This document shows positions 28,760 through 36,825 of a stretch of DNA of 41,204 nt, piece after piece (positions within the stretch are counted from its first letter, which is position 1; the number at the start of each line of letters is the position of its first letter). The translations under genes and the position numbers were made by a program. Source of the stretch: an uncultured Flavobacteriales bacterium. GTDB lineage: Bacteria > Bacteroidota > Bacteroidia > Flavobacteriales_D > Crocinitomicaceae. The notes beneath the pieces were generated by a model. It was not told where the DNA came from. It did not search any database and worked only from the letters and a program-made list of their open reading frames with translations. Where the stretch lies: contig CAIJTF010000015.1 in the NCBI GenBank assembly GCA_903823565.1, positions 1 through 41,204 of the forward strand, written 5' to 3'.

Positions 28760-29743
28760 ATGGAATACTACGCACTCGGAAAAACAGGTTTACAACTTAG
28801 TCGATTATCCCTAGGTTCTTGGCTTACTTTTGGAAAGCAAATTGAAGATAATACCGCAGAAAAACTCATGGGCATAGCCTACGATAATGGTATTAATTTT
28901 TTCGATAATGCAGAAATATATGCCCGAGGCATGAGTGAGACGGTCATGGGAAAGGCCCTGAAAAAACTAAATTGGTCCCGGGATAGTTACTGTGTGAGCA
29001 GTAAGGTTTTTTTTGGTTCGGGAGGACAACTTCCAACGCAAAGAGGTCTTTCCCGGAAACACGTTACAGAAGGATGTGAACAGGCCTTGATGCGCCTTCA
29101 GCTCGAATACCTGGATTTGTTTTTTTGCCATAGACCCGATAAAGCAACGCCCATTGAGGAAACGGTTTGGAGCATGCACAATTTAATCGTTCAGGGTAAA
29201 ATTTTGTACTGGGGAACTTCCGAATGGAGCGCGCAAGAAATTATGGAGGCTCACCTGTTTGCTAAGCAAAACCATCTGATAGGGCCGGTCGTTGAACAAC
29301 CCGAATACAACTTGTTTTGCCGCGAGAAGGTAGAAGTAGAGTTCGAACAATTGTACAAAACAGTGGGACTAGGCACCACCACGTGGTCTCCGCTCGCTTC
29401 TGGGGTATTAACGGGAAAATACTTGAATCATAATCCTTCGGACACGCGCTTGGAAATGGACGGGCTTGGTTGGTTAAAAGATAAAAACTTGACGGATTTG
29501 CGCAACGATAAGGTAAGACAATTAGGGACACTTGCAGCCGAAATGAACCTCAGCTTAGCGGTCTTTGCCTTGGCTTGGTGTTTAAAGAATCCGAATGTGA
29601 GTACGGTAATTTTAGGCGCTAGCAAGGAGGAACAACTCAAAGAAAATCTAACCGCGATGGATGCAGTCCACCGATTTACACCGGAAATCATGGAGACCAT
29701 TGAAGCCATCATGCAAAATAAGCCACGGAGACCGGACTACTAA
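28760..29743 (+). CDS. Aldo/keto reductase, potassium-channel-beta-like subfamily
   Basis: This NADPH-dependent carbonyl reductase of 327 residues has the full AKR tetrad: D49 and Y54 (INFFDNAEIYARG), K82 (VSSKVFFG) and H124 (LFFCHRPDKATP). GKILYWGTSEWSAQEI and TWSPLASGVLTGKY are typical of the AKR6/KCNAB-YghZ branch. The C-terminal SKEEQLKENL cofactor segment is present. The substrate is unknown; relatives reduce small aldehydes such as methylglyoxal. It diverges from the H-NOX unit, and the next gene on the same strand has its own promoter. Confidence 0.92.
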   Translation: MEYYALGKTGLQLSRLSLGSWLTFGKQIEDNTAEKLMGIAYDNGINFFDNAEIYARGMSETVMGKALKKLNWSRDSYCVSSKVFFGSGGQLPTQRGLSRKHVTEGCEQALMRLQLEYLDLFFCHRPDKATPIEETVWSMHNLIVQGKILYWGTSEWSAQEIMEAHLFAKQNHLIGPVVEQPEYNLFCREKVEVEFEQLYKTVGLGTTTWSPLASGVLTGKYLNHNPSDTRLEMDGLGWLKDKNLTDLRNDKVRQLGTLAAEMNLSLAVFALAWCLKNPNVSTVILGASKEEQLKENLTAMDAVHRFTPEIMETIEAIMQNKPRRPDY

Positions 29744-29754
29744 CCACAGCAAAC

Positions 29755-29782
29755 AAAACTACAAGCGGGTTGTTTTAGTTTT
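29755..29782 (+). terminator. Possible weak terminator after the aldo/keto reductase
   Basis: AAAACTA (29755-29761) pairs with TAGTTTT (29776-29782), with an inner CAA/TTG pairing around GCGGG and a bulge of three T on the right arm. The stem is AT-rich and runs directly into the -7 element of the next gene, so its strength is doubtful. Confidence 0.4.
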
Positions 29783-29784
29783 AT

Positions 29785-29792
29785 TACTTTTG
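29785..29792 (+). promoter_or_regulatory. -7 promoter element (TACTTTTG) for the ferredoxin-NADP reductase
   Basis: TACTTTTG matches TAnnTTTG, 22 bases before the ATG at 29815. The nearest TTG upstream (29770) is too close to be a good -33 box. Confidence 0.45.
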
Positions 29793-29814
29793 TACGCTTG
29801 AAAGCCACCTTTTC

Positions 29815-30825
29815 ATGATTGAAACTGACATAATTATCATTGGAGCAGGCCCCGTCGGGCTGTTTACCGTTTTCGAAGCAGGTCTCCTTAAGTTGCGTTG
29901 TCATTTAATTGATTCGTTACCGCAACCCGGTGGACAATGTTCTGAAATTTATCCGAAAAAACCCATTTATGATATTCCAGGATTTCCAGAAATTTTAGCT
30001 GGAGATTTGGTAGATAATCTAATGAAACAAGCGGCCCCGTTCAAACCCGGATTCACCCTTGGGGAAGCGGCGACCGAAATCGAAAAACTGGAGGATGGAT
30101 CGTTTGTGGTAACCACCATCAAAGGAACACAGCATCGAGCCCCCATCGTTATGATCGCGGGAGGATTGGGCGTCTTTGAACCAAGAAAACCGCCGATAGA
30201 AAACATCGCTTCGTTCGAGGATAAAGGCGTTGAGTACATTATTCGAGACCCTAAATTCTACCAAGATAAAGCCTGTGTTATTGCTGGTGGTGGAGACTCC
30301 GCATTGGATTGGTCCATTTATTTGGTGGAGAATAAGATCGCTTCTACCGTTAGTTTGGTTCATCGAAGCGCCTCTTTTCGAGGGCATCTTGATTCCGTGC
30401 AGAAAGTAATTGACCTCGCTGAAGCAGGAAAAATAGAATTGATTACCGAAGCGGAGGTTACAGGACTTTTAGGTACTGATCGCCTTGAATCAGTGGTAAT
30501 TACCCATCAAAACCAGGGGGAATTAACCAAGAAGGCCGATCATTTCATTCCGTTATTTGGACTTAAACCAAGTCTTGGTCCCATCGCCAACTGGGGATTA
30601 ACGATTGAAAAGGGCGCTATTGTCGTGGATACCTTGGATTACTCGACCAACATCCCAGGAATTTATGCCATTGGGGACGTCAATACCTATGAAAACAAAT
30701 TGAAACTCATACTGTGCGGGTTTCACGAAGGAACGCTAGCCGTACAATCGGCATTTTCGAGAATACATCCCGAAAAGAAAAACGTACTAAAGTACACCAC
30801 TGTCAATGGTGTTCAAGGGTTTTAA
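29815..30825 (+). CDS. Thioredoxin-reductase-like ferredoxin-NADP(+) reductase
   Basis: The 336-residue flavoprotein has an N-terminal FAD-binding Rossmann motif (DIIIIGAGPVGLFTVFEAGL), then LPQPGGQCSEIYPKKPIYDI, a second NAD(P)-binding motif (ACVIAGGGDSALDWSIYL), and the C-terminal FAD contact NIPGIYAIGDVNTYENKLKL. It lacks the redox CxxC of true thioredoxin reductase, which places it with the YumC-type FNRs that exchange electrons between NADPH and ferredoxin. A histidine kinase gene starts 1 base after its stop. No ferredoxin gene is in the window. Confidence 0.9.
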   Translation: MIETDIIIIGAGPVGLFTVFEAGLLKLRCHLIDSLPQPGGQCSEIYPKKPIYDIPGFPEILAGDLVDNLMKQAAPFKPGFTLGEAATEIEKLEDGSFVVTTIKGTQHRAPIVMIAGGLGVFEPRKPPIENIASFEDKGVEYIIRDPKFYQDKACVIAGGGDSALDWSIYLVENKIASTVSLVHRSASFRGHLDSVQKVIDLAEAGKIELITEAEVTGLLGTDRLESVVITHQNQGELTKKADHFIPLFGLKPSLGPIANWGLTIEKGAIVVDTLDYSTNIPGIYAIGDVNTYENKLKLILCGFHEGTLAVQSAFSRIHPEKKNVLKYTTVNGVQGF

Positions 30826-30826
30826 C

Positions 30827-32167
30827 ATGAAGAAAAACACGGCCGGAAGTGTTGTTTTATTTGGATTAATTTCCATGCTCATTATTCTTGGAATTCAATG
30901 GCTATGGATCAAAAACACTTTAGAAATTCAAAAAAATGCGGTCGAGATACAAAAAAGGGAAGATAGTCTAAACCACAAGGAATTTGAAGACCATGTACAT
31001 GCCTCGTTGATCAATGTATTAGCAAAAATTCAAAAGAAAACCGGGGAGCCTACCTATGTTTACGGAACCGTTAAAAAGGTAAAAGAAAACCATTTTATTG
31101 TCGACTTCAATGAGGAGTTAGATCCTTTTTATTTGGAACAGCTACTGAAAAGGGAATTTTATGAACAAAAGATAAGAAGGGATTTTTACTATGGTATTTA
31201 CGACTGTTTTACCGAAAAACTATTTTTATCAAACCAAGTAACCTACAAGGAAGACTCCACTTACGTTACCGAATCAAAAAAATCGAAAGAGGTAACCATT
31301 GAAAAGCTTAACCTGAAAAAGGACGGACATTATTTTACGGTTTACTTCCCTGAAAAGTCCAAACAAATAATCGTTAAAGACCAAGATAAAACGCCTTGGG
31401 TATATCTTATTTTAATGTTGATTGTCATTGCAATATTCTTCGCATTTTCGATCACAATCATCCTGCGTCAAAATAGATTGGCTGAAGTAAAAACGGACTT
31501 CATCAACAACATGACCCATGAATTAAAGACTCCGATTTCAACGATAAGTTTATCCTCTGAAATGTTGCTTCGCCTGAAGGAAGCAAGCCTCGAGCAAATG
31601 CACAAATATGCTGGGATAATTTACAAGGAAAACAAACGCCTAGAAAACCAGGTAGAACGCGTGCTTAATGTCGCCAAACTCGACAAAGACCAGGTGATAC
31701 TCAACGTGGAAGAATTCGATGTCAATGTATTACTAAACGAGGTGAAAGATAATTTTGAACTTCACCAATTGGAAAAAGGAGGAAGTATTCGGGTAACCAC
31801 TGAAGCAAAACTGCATCGCGTCAATGTGGATCCCGTGCATTTGACGAATGTAATGTATAACCTATTGGAAAATGCGGTAAAATATTGTGAGTCTGAGCCA
31901 AAAATTGAAATTTATACCCGCAACGAAAAACATGGGATATGGATAGAAATCGAAGACAATGGCATTGGCATTAAAAAAGAGAATATTCCATTTGTATTTG
32001 ATAAATTCTACCGTGTACCCACGGGAAACCTGCACAATGTAAAAGGCTTTGGACTAGGGTTGTACTACGTAAAACTAATTATGGAGGCCCACCAAGGAAA
32101 AGTGCAGCTGAAAAGCCAACTTGGGAAGGGTTCTAAATTCTCATTGTTTCTTCCGAACGCGAACTAA
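30827..32167 (+). CDS. Membrane sensor histidine kinase without adjacent response regulator
   Basis: The 446-residue protein has a membrane helix at about residues 7-27, a periplasmic domain at about 28-188 of no family I recognise, a second helix at about 191-213 (VYLILMLIVIAIFFAFSITI), then HisKA with H231 (FINNMTHELKTPIST) and an HATPase domain with YNLLENAVKYC, ENGIGIK-type DNGIGIKKENIPFVFDKFYR and GFGLGLYYVKLIM. I start at the ATG at 30827, one base after the FNR stop; an earlier start at 30806 would overlap FNR. Its regulator must be encoded elsewhere. The 3' end overlaps a convergent gene by 27 bases. Confidence 0.93.
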   Translation: MKKNTAGSVVLFGLISMLIILGIQWLWIKNTLEIQKNAVEIQKREDSLNHKEFEDHVHASLINVLAKIQKKTGEPTYVYGTVKKVKENHFIVDFNEELDPFYLEQLLKREFYEQKIRRDFYYGIYDCFTEKLFLSNQVTYKEDSTYVTESKKSKEVTIEKLNLKKDGHYFTVYFPEKSKQIIVKDQDKTPWVYLILMLIVIAIFFAFSITIILRQNRLAEVKTDFINNMTHELKTPISTISLSSEMLLRLKEASLEQMHKYAGIIYKENKRLENQVERVLNVAKLDKDQVILNVEEFDVNVLLNEVKDNFELHQLEKGGSIRVTTEAKLHRVNVDPVHLTNVMYNLLENAVKYCESEPKIEIYTRNEKHGIWIEIEDNGIGIKKENIPFVFDKFYRVPTGNLHNVKGFGLGLYYVKLIMEAHQGKVQLKSQLGKGSKFSLFLPNAN

Positions 32168-32563
32168 CTCTGTATCGGGTTGCGTTCCTAATCCTTGCCT
32201 CGTTATTTTTTTATTTTTCACGTCAAGGGTTAAGTGCTCAGCCACGGTGGCTCCAGGAGCTTTCGGCTCGAATATCCAAAGCGATTTTTTAGGGGTTTTG
32301 ATTTTTTGAATATTGGCGATGGTTTGCTTGGAAACAAAGCAATCTTCGGTTAGGGTATAACAAAGGGTCACGGTTGTTTTATCCAAAACCAGCTTCATCT
32401 CCACCGCGGGGATTTTAAGCGTCACATTGGCATTCTGAACCATATATTCTGGCTGAGTTCCAGAATAATTCCCTCGAAATTTTCTGGGTATCTTAACGGG
32501 TTTTTGACCGAATACAAACCCTGTAACAAAGAGGAATACACTTAGCAAATAAAAGGGCTTCAT
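32141..32563 (-). CDS. Small secreted protein of unknown function
   Basis: The 140-residue product begins MKPFYLLSVFLFVTGFVFGQ, a classic signal peptide with likely cleavage near FGQ. The rest is a basic, beta-rich segment with two cysteines (LCYTLTEDCF). I do not recognise a family. I start at the ATG at 32563; the upstream in-frame extension to 32680 would bury the signal peptide and run into thyA. A TACTTTCG element (a one-base variant of TAnnTTTG) at 32568-32575 lies 4 bases before this ATG. Its last 27 bases lie antisense to the end of the upstream histidine kinase. Confidence 0.7.
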   Translation of the reverse strand: MKPFYLLSVFLFVTGFVFGQKPVKIPRKFRGNYSGTQPEYMVQNANVTLKIPAVEMKLVLDKTTVTLCYTLTEDCFVSKQTIANIQKIKTPKKSLWIFEPKAPGATVAEHLTLDVKNKKITRQGLGTQPDTELVRVRKKQ

Positions 32564-32567
32564 GGAA

Positions 32568-32575
32568 CGAAAGTA
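32568..32575 (-). promoter_or_regulatory. Variant -7 element (TACTTTCG) for the small secreted protein
   Basis: TACTTTCG differs from TAnnTTTG at one base and lies 4 bases before the ATG at 32563. The similar variant TACCTTCG lies before thyA on the other strand. Confidence 0.35.
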
Positions 32576-32650
32576 AACAAAATTCCACGCTTGTTTAATT
32601 CTAGTTGATAAATTCTGTCGCGAAGGGTAAAAGGAATTTGGGATTAGTAC

Positions 32651-32658
32651 TACCTTCG
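32651..32658 (+). promoter_or_regulatory. Variant -7 element (TACCTTCG) for thyA-folA
   Basis: TACCTTCG is one base from TAnnTTTG and lies 7 bases before the thyA ATG at 32666. Confidence 0.35.
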
Positions 32659-32665
32659 CAATGCG

Positions 32666-33460
32666 ATGAAACAATACCACGATTTACTCAAACACATCAT
32701 CGATACCGGGGTGCGGAAAGAAGATCGGACGGGAACTGGAACCCTTTCCGTTTTTGGTTATCAAATGCGGTATAACTTAGCCGATGGTTTTCCATTGGTT
32801 ACCACTAAAAAGTTGCATCTCCGATCCATCATACATGAATTGCTATGGTTTTTGAAGGGAGAAACGAATATCAAGTACCTTAAAGACAATCAAGTCAGCA
32901 TTTGGGATGAGTGGGCGGACGAGGACGGGAACCTAGGTCCAGTCTATGGGTACCAATGGCGAAGTTGGCCAACACCCGATGGTCAATCCATCGATCAAAT
33001 TTCGGATCTCATTGGACAAATTAAACGCAATCCTGATTCCAGAAGACTGCTTGTTTCGGCTTGGAACGTGGCCAGTGTTAAAGACATGGCCCTTCCTCCA
33101 TGCCATACCATGTTTCAATTTTATGTGGCCAATAATAAACTAAGTTGCCAACTTTATCAACGAAGCGCAGACACCTTTCTTGGGGTTCCTTTCAATATTG
33201 CATCTTATGCCCTTTTAACGCTCATGGTGGCTCAGGTATGTAATCTGGAACCCGGAGATTTCATTCATACCCTGGGGGATGCTCATCTCTACGTAAACCA
33301 TTTAGAGCAAGCCGAACTTCAATTGTCTCGAACCTTACGCCCCTTGCCAACCATGCATCTCAATCCTTCCGTTTCGGATATTTTTAATTTCGTTTATGAG
33401 GATTTTACGCTTACAAACTATGATCCACATCCTCTCATCAAAGCTGCCGTAGCCGTCTAA
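32666..33460 (+). CDS. thyA: Thymidylate synthase
   Basis: ThyA methylates dUMP to dTMP using methylene-tetrahydrofolate, leaving dihydrofolate. The 264-residue length equals that of the E. coli enzyme. Catalytic C146 lies in [13 protein letters not shown], the phosphate loop is [11 protein letters not shown], and [18 protein letters not shown] is the family signature. The stop overlaps the folA start (TAATG), so the two linked steps of the thymidylate cycle are coupled. Confidence 0.98.
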   Translation: MKQYHDLLKHIIDTGVRKEDRTGTGTLSVFGYQMRYNLADGFPLVTTKKLHLRSIIHELLWFLKGETNIKYLKDNQVSIWDEWADEDGNLGPVYGYQWRSWPTPDGQSIDQISDLIGQIKRNPDSRRLLVSAWNVASVKDMALPPCHTMFQFYVANNKLSCQLYQRSADTFLGVPFNIASYALLTLMVAQVCNLEPGDFIHTLGDAHLYVNHLEQAELQLSRTLRPLPTMHLNPSVSDIFNFVYEDFTLTNYDPHPLIKAAVAV

Positions 33461-33960
33461 TGAAACTTGCATTAATTGTCGCTTTTGATCAAAACTTCGG
33501 GATTGGTAAGGATAATGATCTTATGTGGCATTTACCCCATGACATGGCTTTTTTCAAAGAAACTACGAAAGACCAAATCGTAGTTATGGGTCGAAAGAAC
33601 TTTGAATCCATCCCTCCAAAATTTCGCCCCCTACCCCACCGGGAAAATGTAATCATAACGAGAAATAAGGAATTCCACACCCCTTCATGTTTGGTTTTTA
33701 ATGATCTCCAAAAGGCAATTTCACATTTCCAAAACGATCCAAGAACCTTATTCATCATAGGTGGCGGTGAAATTTATTCGCTGGCGATGAAAACCCTGGC
33801 ATTGGATACGCTTTACATCACCAAGGTACACCATGTTTTTGATGCCGATACTTTTTTTCCGTCATTCGATGAAAACCAATGGAAAATCATTACGCTTTTT
33901 GAACAACCCATCGACGAAAAGCACTCCCACGGATTCACCGTTTACCGCTACACGAAATAA
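33460..33960 (+). CDS. folA: Dihydrofolate reductase
   Basis: FolA regenerates tetrahydrofolate with NADPH, recycling the dihydrofolate made by ThyA. The 166-residue protein begins [20 protein letters not shown], has LMWHLPHDMAFFKE with the catalytic acid D28, VVMGRKNFESIP and FIIGGGEIYSLAM (NADPH-binding GG). Its ATG overlaps the thyA stop by one base. Confidence 0.97.
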   Translation: MKLALIVAFDQNFGIGKDNDLMWHLPHDMAFFKETTKDQIVVMGRKNFESIPPKFRPLPHRENVIITRNKEFHTPSCLVFNDLQKAISHFQNDPRTLFIIGGGEIYSLAMKTLALDTLYITKVHHVFDADTFFPSFDENQWKIITLFEQPIDEKHSHGFTVYRYTK

Positions 33961-33992
33961 TTTAGTTACCTTTAAGTAATAAACCCAGAGCA

Positions 33993-34517
33993 ATGCTTCC
34001 TCCTTTCAACCTAAAACATTGGATTGATACGAATCGAGATAAACTAAAACCCCCCGTATCCAATAAAAACCTTTATCATGAGGCCGGCGATTTTATTGTA
34101 ATGGTCGTGGCGGGTCCGAACGCGCGCAAAGATTACCATTACAACGAAAGCGAAGAACTTTTTTATCAACTGGAAGGAGACATTACGGTTCGAATACAAC
34201 ACGAGGGAAAACCGAAAGACATTTTAATTCAGGAAGGTGAAATGTTCTTGCTTCCTGCCAAAACTCCTCATTCCCCAATGCGTGGAGAAAACACCATTGG
34301 TCTTGTTATTGAAAGGGTTCGAAAAGGCACCACGCTAAAAGATGGATTGTTTTGGTTTTGTGAGAACTGCAACCACGAACTTAAAGCGTACCGATTTTTC
34401 TTGGAAAACATCGAAAAAGATTTTATCCCAAGGTTTAAGGAATTTTATGGTTCAGAGGAAATGCGTACCTGCGAAAAATGTGGGCACGTTATGGCAACAG
34501 ACCCGCGTTTTGCCTAA
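33993..34517 (+). CDS. 3-hydroxyanthranilate 3,4-dioxygenase
   Basis: This cupin enzyme opens the ring of 3-hydroxyanthranilate in the kynurenine pathway, on the way to quinolinate and NAD or to tryptophan breakdown. The 174-residue length fits the bacterial form. Iron ligands H49, E55 and H93 and the substrate arginines R45 and R97 are visible in ARKDYHYNESEELFYQLEG and PAKTPHSPMRGE. The C-terminal rubredoxin-like metal site has C123/C126 (FCENCNHE) and C160/C163 (TCEKCGHVM). No other kynurenine gene is in the window. The gene for this enzyme is often called nbaC or haaO; I leave the symbol blank because usage varies. Confidence 0.93.
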   Translation: MLPPFNLKHWIDTNRDKLKPPVSNKNLYHEAGDFIVMVVAGPNARKDYHYNESEELFYQLEGDITVRIQHEGKPKDILIQEGEMFLLPAKTPHSPMRGENTIGLVIERVRKGTTLKDGLFWFCENCNHELKAYRFFLENIEKDFIPRFKEFYGSEEMRTCEKCGHVMATDPRFA

Positions 34518-34520
34518 AAA

Positions 34521-34958
34521 TTACTTATCGGTTTCGAAGGTACTAATATACGTGATGTTGGTGATTTTATCGTAATACTGCAATGCCATTTTATTGGCGC
34601 GCAATTCGATAATCGTATACCCTACAGGGATATCTTCACCATCTTTCAACTTCATAAACTCCGTTAAGTCATCACTAAACATCCAAGTACCATGTTCAAA
34701 GGTGCTTTGGGTTTGCCCCAAAACCGTGGCAGTGGAAGACCATGAGTACGTTCCATCTTTGTCGATCGCCATTCTAACTTTGGGTTGGGAAGCTATAAAC
34801 TCACTTCCATTGATGGTATAACTGGTAAGTTTCCATTCGTTTACCATTCGACTTTCCTTAGAAAGCAGCGTAAACTTGGACCCCTGGGGATATTTACTGC
34901 ACGAAGTAGAACTCATCACACATGCAGAAATCAAAAGGAAGTAGGCAAAATATTTCAT
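34521..34958 (-). CDS. Putative lipoprotein, lipocalin-like
   Basis: The 145-residue product begins MKYFAYFLLISACVMSSTSC with a lipobox ending at C20, so it should be lipid-anchored. The body (NEWKLTSYTINGSEF, GTYSWSSTATV, FEHGTWMFSDDL) has the pattern of small Bacteroidota lipocalin-like lipoproteins. The function is unknown. I use the ATG at 34958; a promoter element lies upstream at 34977-34984, inside the alternative extension to 35018. It converges on the 3-hydroxyanthranilate dioxygenase with only 3 bases between stops. Confidence 0.75.
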   Translation of the reverse strand: MKYFAYFLLISACVMSSTSCSKYPQGSKFTLLSKESRMVNEWKLTSYTINGSEFIASQPKVRMAIDKDGTYSWSSTATVLGQTQSTFEHGTWMFSDDLTEFMKLKDGEDIPVGYTIIELRANKMALQYYDKITNITYISTFETDK

Positions 34959-34976
34959 AATTATAATTAAGAAAAT

Positions 34977-34984
34977 CAAAAATA
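34977..34984 (-). promoter_or_regulatory. -7 promoter element (TATTTTTG) for the lipocalin-like lipoprotein
   Basis: TATTTTTG matches TAnnTTTG, 18 bases before the ATG at 34958. The rest of the 167-base spacer 34959-35125 shows the facing promoter at 35105 and no other clear feature. Confidence 0.45.
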
Positions 34985-35104
34985 CATTTTTTTTGTGTAT
35001 AAACGAAGCATTTAACATTATCCGCTGCGATGCCTTTTATTTATAATTAGTAAGGTACGCTTAGAAAAACTGAAAATTTTACTCTTAAGATTTCTGGTAG
35101 TATT

Positions 35105-35112
35105 TATCTTTG
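35105..35112 (+). promoter_or_regulatory. -7 promoter element (TATCTTTG) for the HMA lipoprotein
   Basis: TATCTTTG matches TAnnTTTG, 13 bases before the ATG at 35126. No clear -33 box is visible. Confidence 0.5.
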
Positions 35113-35125
35113 TAAAAAAAACAAT

Positions 35126-35575
35126 ATGAAAGCCCTCCTTCTTAACCTGTCCATAATTTTGATTTGGACATCTTGTACAAACAACAAGCAAAACCCAAGC
35201 ACCGCGAATACTCAAGGGAAAAAAAAGGGTGCAAACGTTGTTAACGTTACTACAAGCCCAGCCCTTTCACCTCAAAAATCTACGGCAAAAGCCAATGCAA
35301 CGGTTCAATTTCAGGTGTCGGGTATGGTATGTAAAATGGGCTGTGGCGGTGCCATTAAAAAAGAACTAGCCGCTACAGGGGCGGTAGAATATGTTGATGT
35401 TTCCTTTGAAGAAGATTTACCTGCACAAGCGATTGTAGTCTATTACGATGCAAAAAAAACAGATCCCGTTAAACTGACGGAGCGCATTGAGGCGATTAAC
35501 GACGGTGATTTTTCAGTGGTAGGAGTTCGAAAAGAACCCTTTGATGCAAAGACATTACAGGCCTTGATGAAATAA
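35126..35575 (+). CDS. Lipoprotein with heavy-metal-associated (HMA) domain
   Basis: The 149-residue product has a lipoprotein signal (IILIWTSC, lipidated Cys at 17), a low-complexity linker at about residues 20-57 (Asn/Thr/Ser/Lys-rich), and an HMA-like fold from about residue 58: QFQVSGMVCKMGCGGAIKKEL, then a beta strand YVDVSFEEDL and VYYDAKKTDPVKL. The metal loop has C69 and C73, a CxxxC spacing, instead of the usual CxxC. It may bind copper or another soft metal at the cell envelope (inference). The alpha/beta hydrolase starts 2 bases after its stop. Confidence 0.8.
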   Translation: MKALLLNLSIILIWTSCTNNKQNPSTANTQGKKKGANVVNVTTSPALSPQKSTAKANATVQFQVSGMVCKMGCGGAIKKELAATGAVEYVDVSFEEDLPAQAIVVYYDAKKTDPVKLTERIEAINDGDFSVVGVRKEPFDAKTLQALMK

Positions 35576-35577
35576 CC

Positions 35578-36339
35578 ATGGAATTGTTTAGCCGAACGAT
35601 GGGAGAAGGGAGGCCACTGGTCATCCTTCACGGCTTGTTCGGCTCTTCGGATAATTGGCAGACCCTTGCGCTTCGTTTTTCCGCGTTTTTTCATGTTCAC
35701 CTGCTTGACCTCAGGAACCACGGGCGTTCCCCATGGAGCGATGAACACACCTATGAAGCGATGGTCTCGGATGTTAAGACTTACCTTGACTCCAATGGAT
35801 TGACGGATGTTGCGTTAATAGGGCATTCCATGGGCGGAAAAGTGGCGATGTTGTTGGCACAAAAGCACCCCACGCTGCTGTCAAAAATGATCATTGCTGA
35901 TATGGGAATAAAGGCTTACCCGATGCATCATCAACACGTACTTTCGGCGATTCATGCCTTAGACTTAACCCAATTGAAAACGCGGGTCGAAGGGGAACAC
36001 ATTCTTGAACGCCATTTGGAAAATGCTGGCGTACGCCAGTTTCTTTTAAAAAACCTTTACCGAGAAACCAAGGATTCCTTTGCATGGCGCATGAATGTAG
36101 TTGCATTGGAACGTTCCATGCCTGAAATTTTAGGCGCGCTACCACCCGGTGAATCTTGGATTCCTACCCTCTTTTTGCGAGGTAGTTTGTCCAATTATAT
36201 CCTAGATCAAGACTTGCCAGACATTGAAGCATCGTTTCCAGATAGCCAAACGAAAACCTTGGAAGGAGCAGGGCATTGGCTTCACGCCGAGCAACCGGAG
36301 ATGTTTTTCGACGAAGTGATGGGGTTCCTGTTGCGATGA
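35578..36339 (+). CDS. Alpha/beta hydrolase (YbfF-like esterase)
   Basis: The 253-residue protein has the alpha/beta hydrolase fold with the oxyanion motif HGLFGSSDNW (H18-G19), the DLRNHGRSPWSDEHTYEAM segment typical of YbfF-type esterases, the nucleophile elbow GHSMGGK (S84), and a catalytic His at 233 (EGAGHWLHAEQP). It should hydrolyse esters of small acyl groups; the natural substrate is unknown. There is no signal peptide. It lies 2 bases after the HMA lipoprotein gene. Confidence 0.9.
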   Translation: MELFSRTMGEGRPLVILHGLFGSSDNWQTLALRFSAFFHVHLLDLRNHGRSPWSDEHTYEAMVSDVKTYLDSNGLTDVALIGHSMGGKVAMLLAQKHPTLLSKMIIADMGIKAYPMHHQHVLSAIHALDLTQLKTRVEGEHILERHLENAGVRQFLLKNLYRETKDSFAWRMNVVALERSMPEILGALPPGESWIPTLFLRGSLSNYILDQDLPDIEASFPDSQTKTLEGAGHWLHAEQPEMFFDEVMGFLLR

Positions 36340-36341
36340 AG

Positions 36342-36779
36342 CTATTCGACTCTTATAAGTTTCGTTACAAAAGCGTTTCCCGATTTGTGCTCCCCCTTAA
36401 TTAAAATTTCGTTGAAATTTAACACTTCAACCACCAATTTTTCTTTTTCCTCTGAATCTTCTTGCCAAACGGATAAAATTTTGGCTTCTTCCTCGAAAGC
36501 ATAATTAGATTCCTCTATGTCTGCACTCTTGTCTATAAAAACCAAGCTATTATCTTTCCTAAAAACAATATGCCCTTGTTCTCTTTCATTGGCGGCTCCG
36601 TAATCTTCAATGAATCTCCATTTACCATATAAATCCTTTTCAGCAAAATCACGCGATGAACGCTTTGGTTTTTCTTGGGTCGCAGCAGAGGTTGAAGTAG
36701 CCGTATTTCCATTTGAATTTGAACAAGAAAAATTCAAGACGGTAAGAATAAGCAATAGAGGTGATACAATAAATTTCAT
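36342..36779 (-). CDS. Putative lipoprotein of unknown function
   Basis: The 145-residue product begins with a lipoprotein signal (LLLILTVLNFSC, lipidated Cys at 19), followed by a Ser/Thr/Asn linker and a domain containing DLYGKWRFIEDYGAANE and HIVFRKDNSLVFIDKS. The WRF segment and beta pattern are like small lipocalin-like lipoproteins of the phylum, but the match is weak. Its 3' end is 2 bases from the end of the convergent alpha/beta hydrolase. Confidence 0.72.
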   Translation of the reverse strand: MKFIVSPLLLILTVLNFSCSNSNGNTATSTSAATQEKPKRSSRDFAEKDLYGKWRFIEDYGAANEREQGHIVFRKDNSLVFIDKSADIEESNYAFEEEAKILSVWQEDSEEKEKLVVEVLNFNEILIKGEHKSGNAFVTKLIRVE

Positions 36780-36793
36780 AGGTAATGTTTTGT

Positions 36794-36801
36794 CAAATAT
36801 A
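36794..36801 (-). promoter_or_regulatory. -7 promoter element (TATATTTG) for the lipoprotein gene
   Basis: TATATTTG matches TAnnTTTG, 14 bases before the ATG at 36779. No clear -33 box at normal spacing. Confidence 0.45.
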
Positions 36802-36825
36802 AAAACAATCCCAAATTAAAACGCC

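Noticed and set aside
32564-32680. Extended N-terminus for the small secreted protein
   Set aside because: It would place 39 residues before a clear signal peptide and overlap the thyA start.
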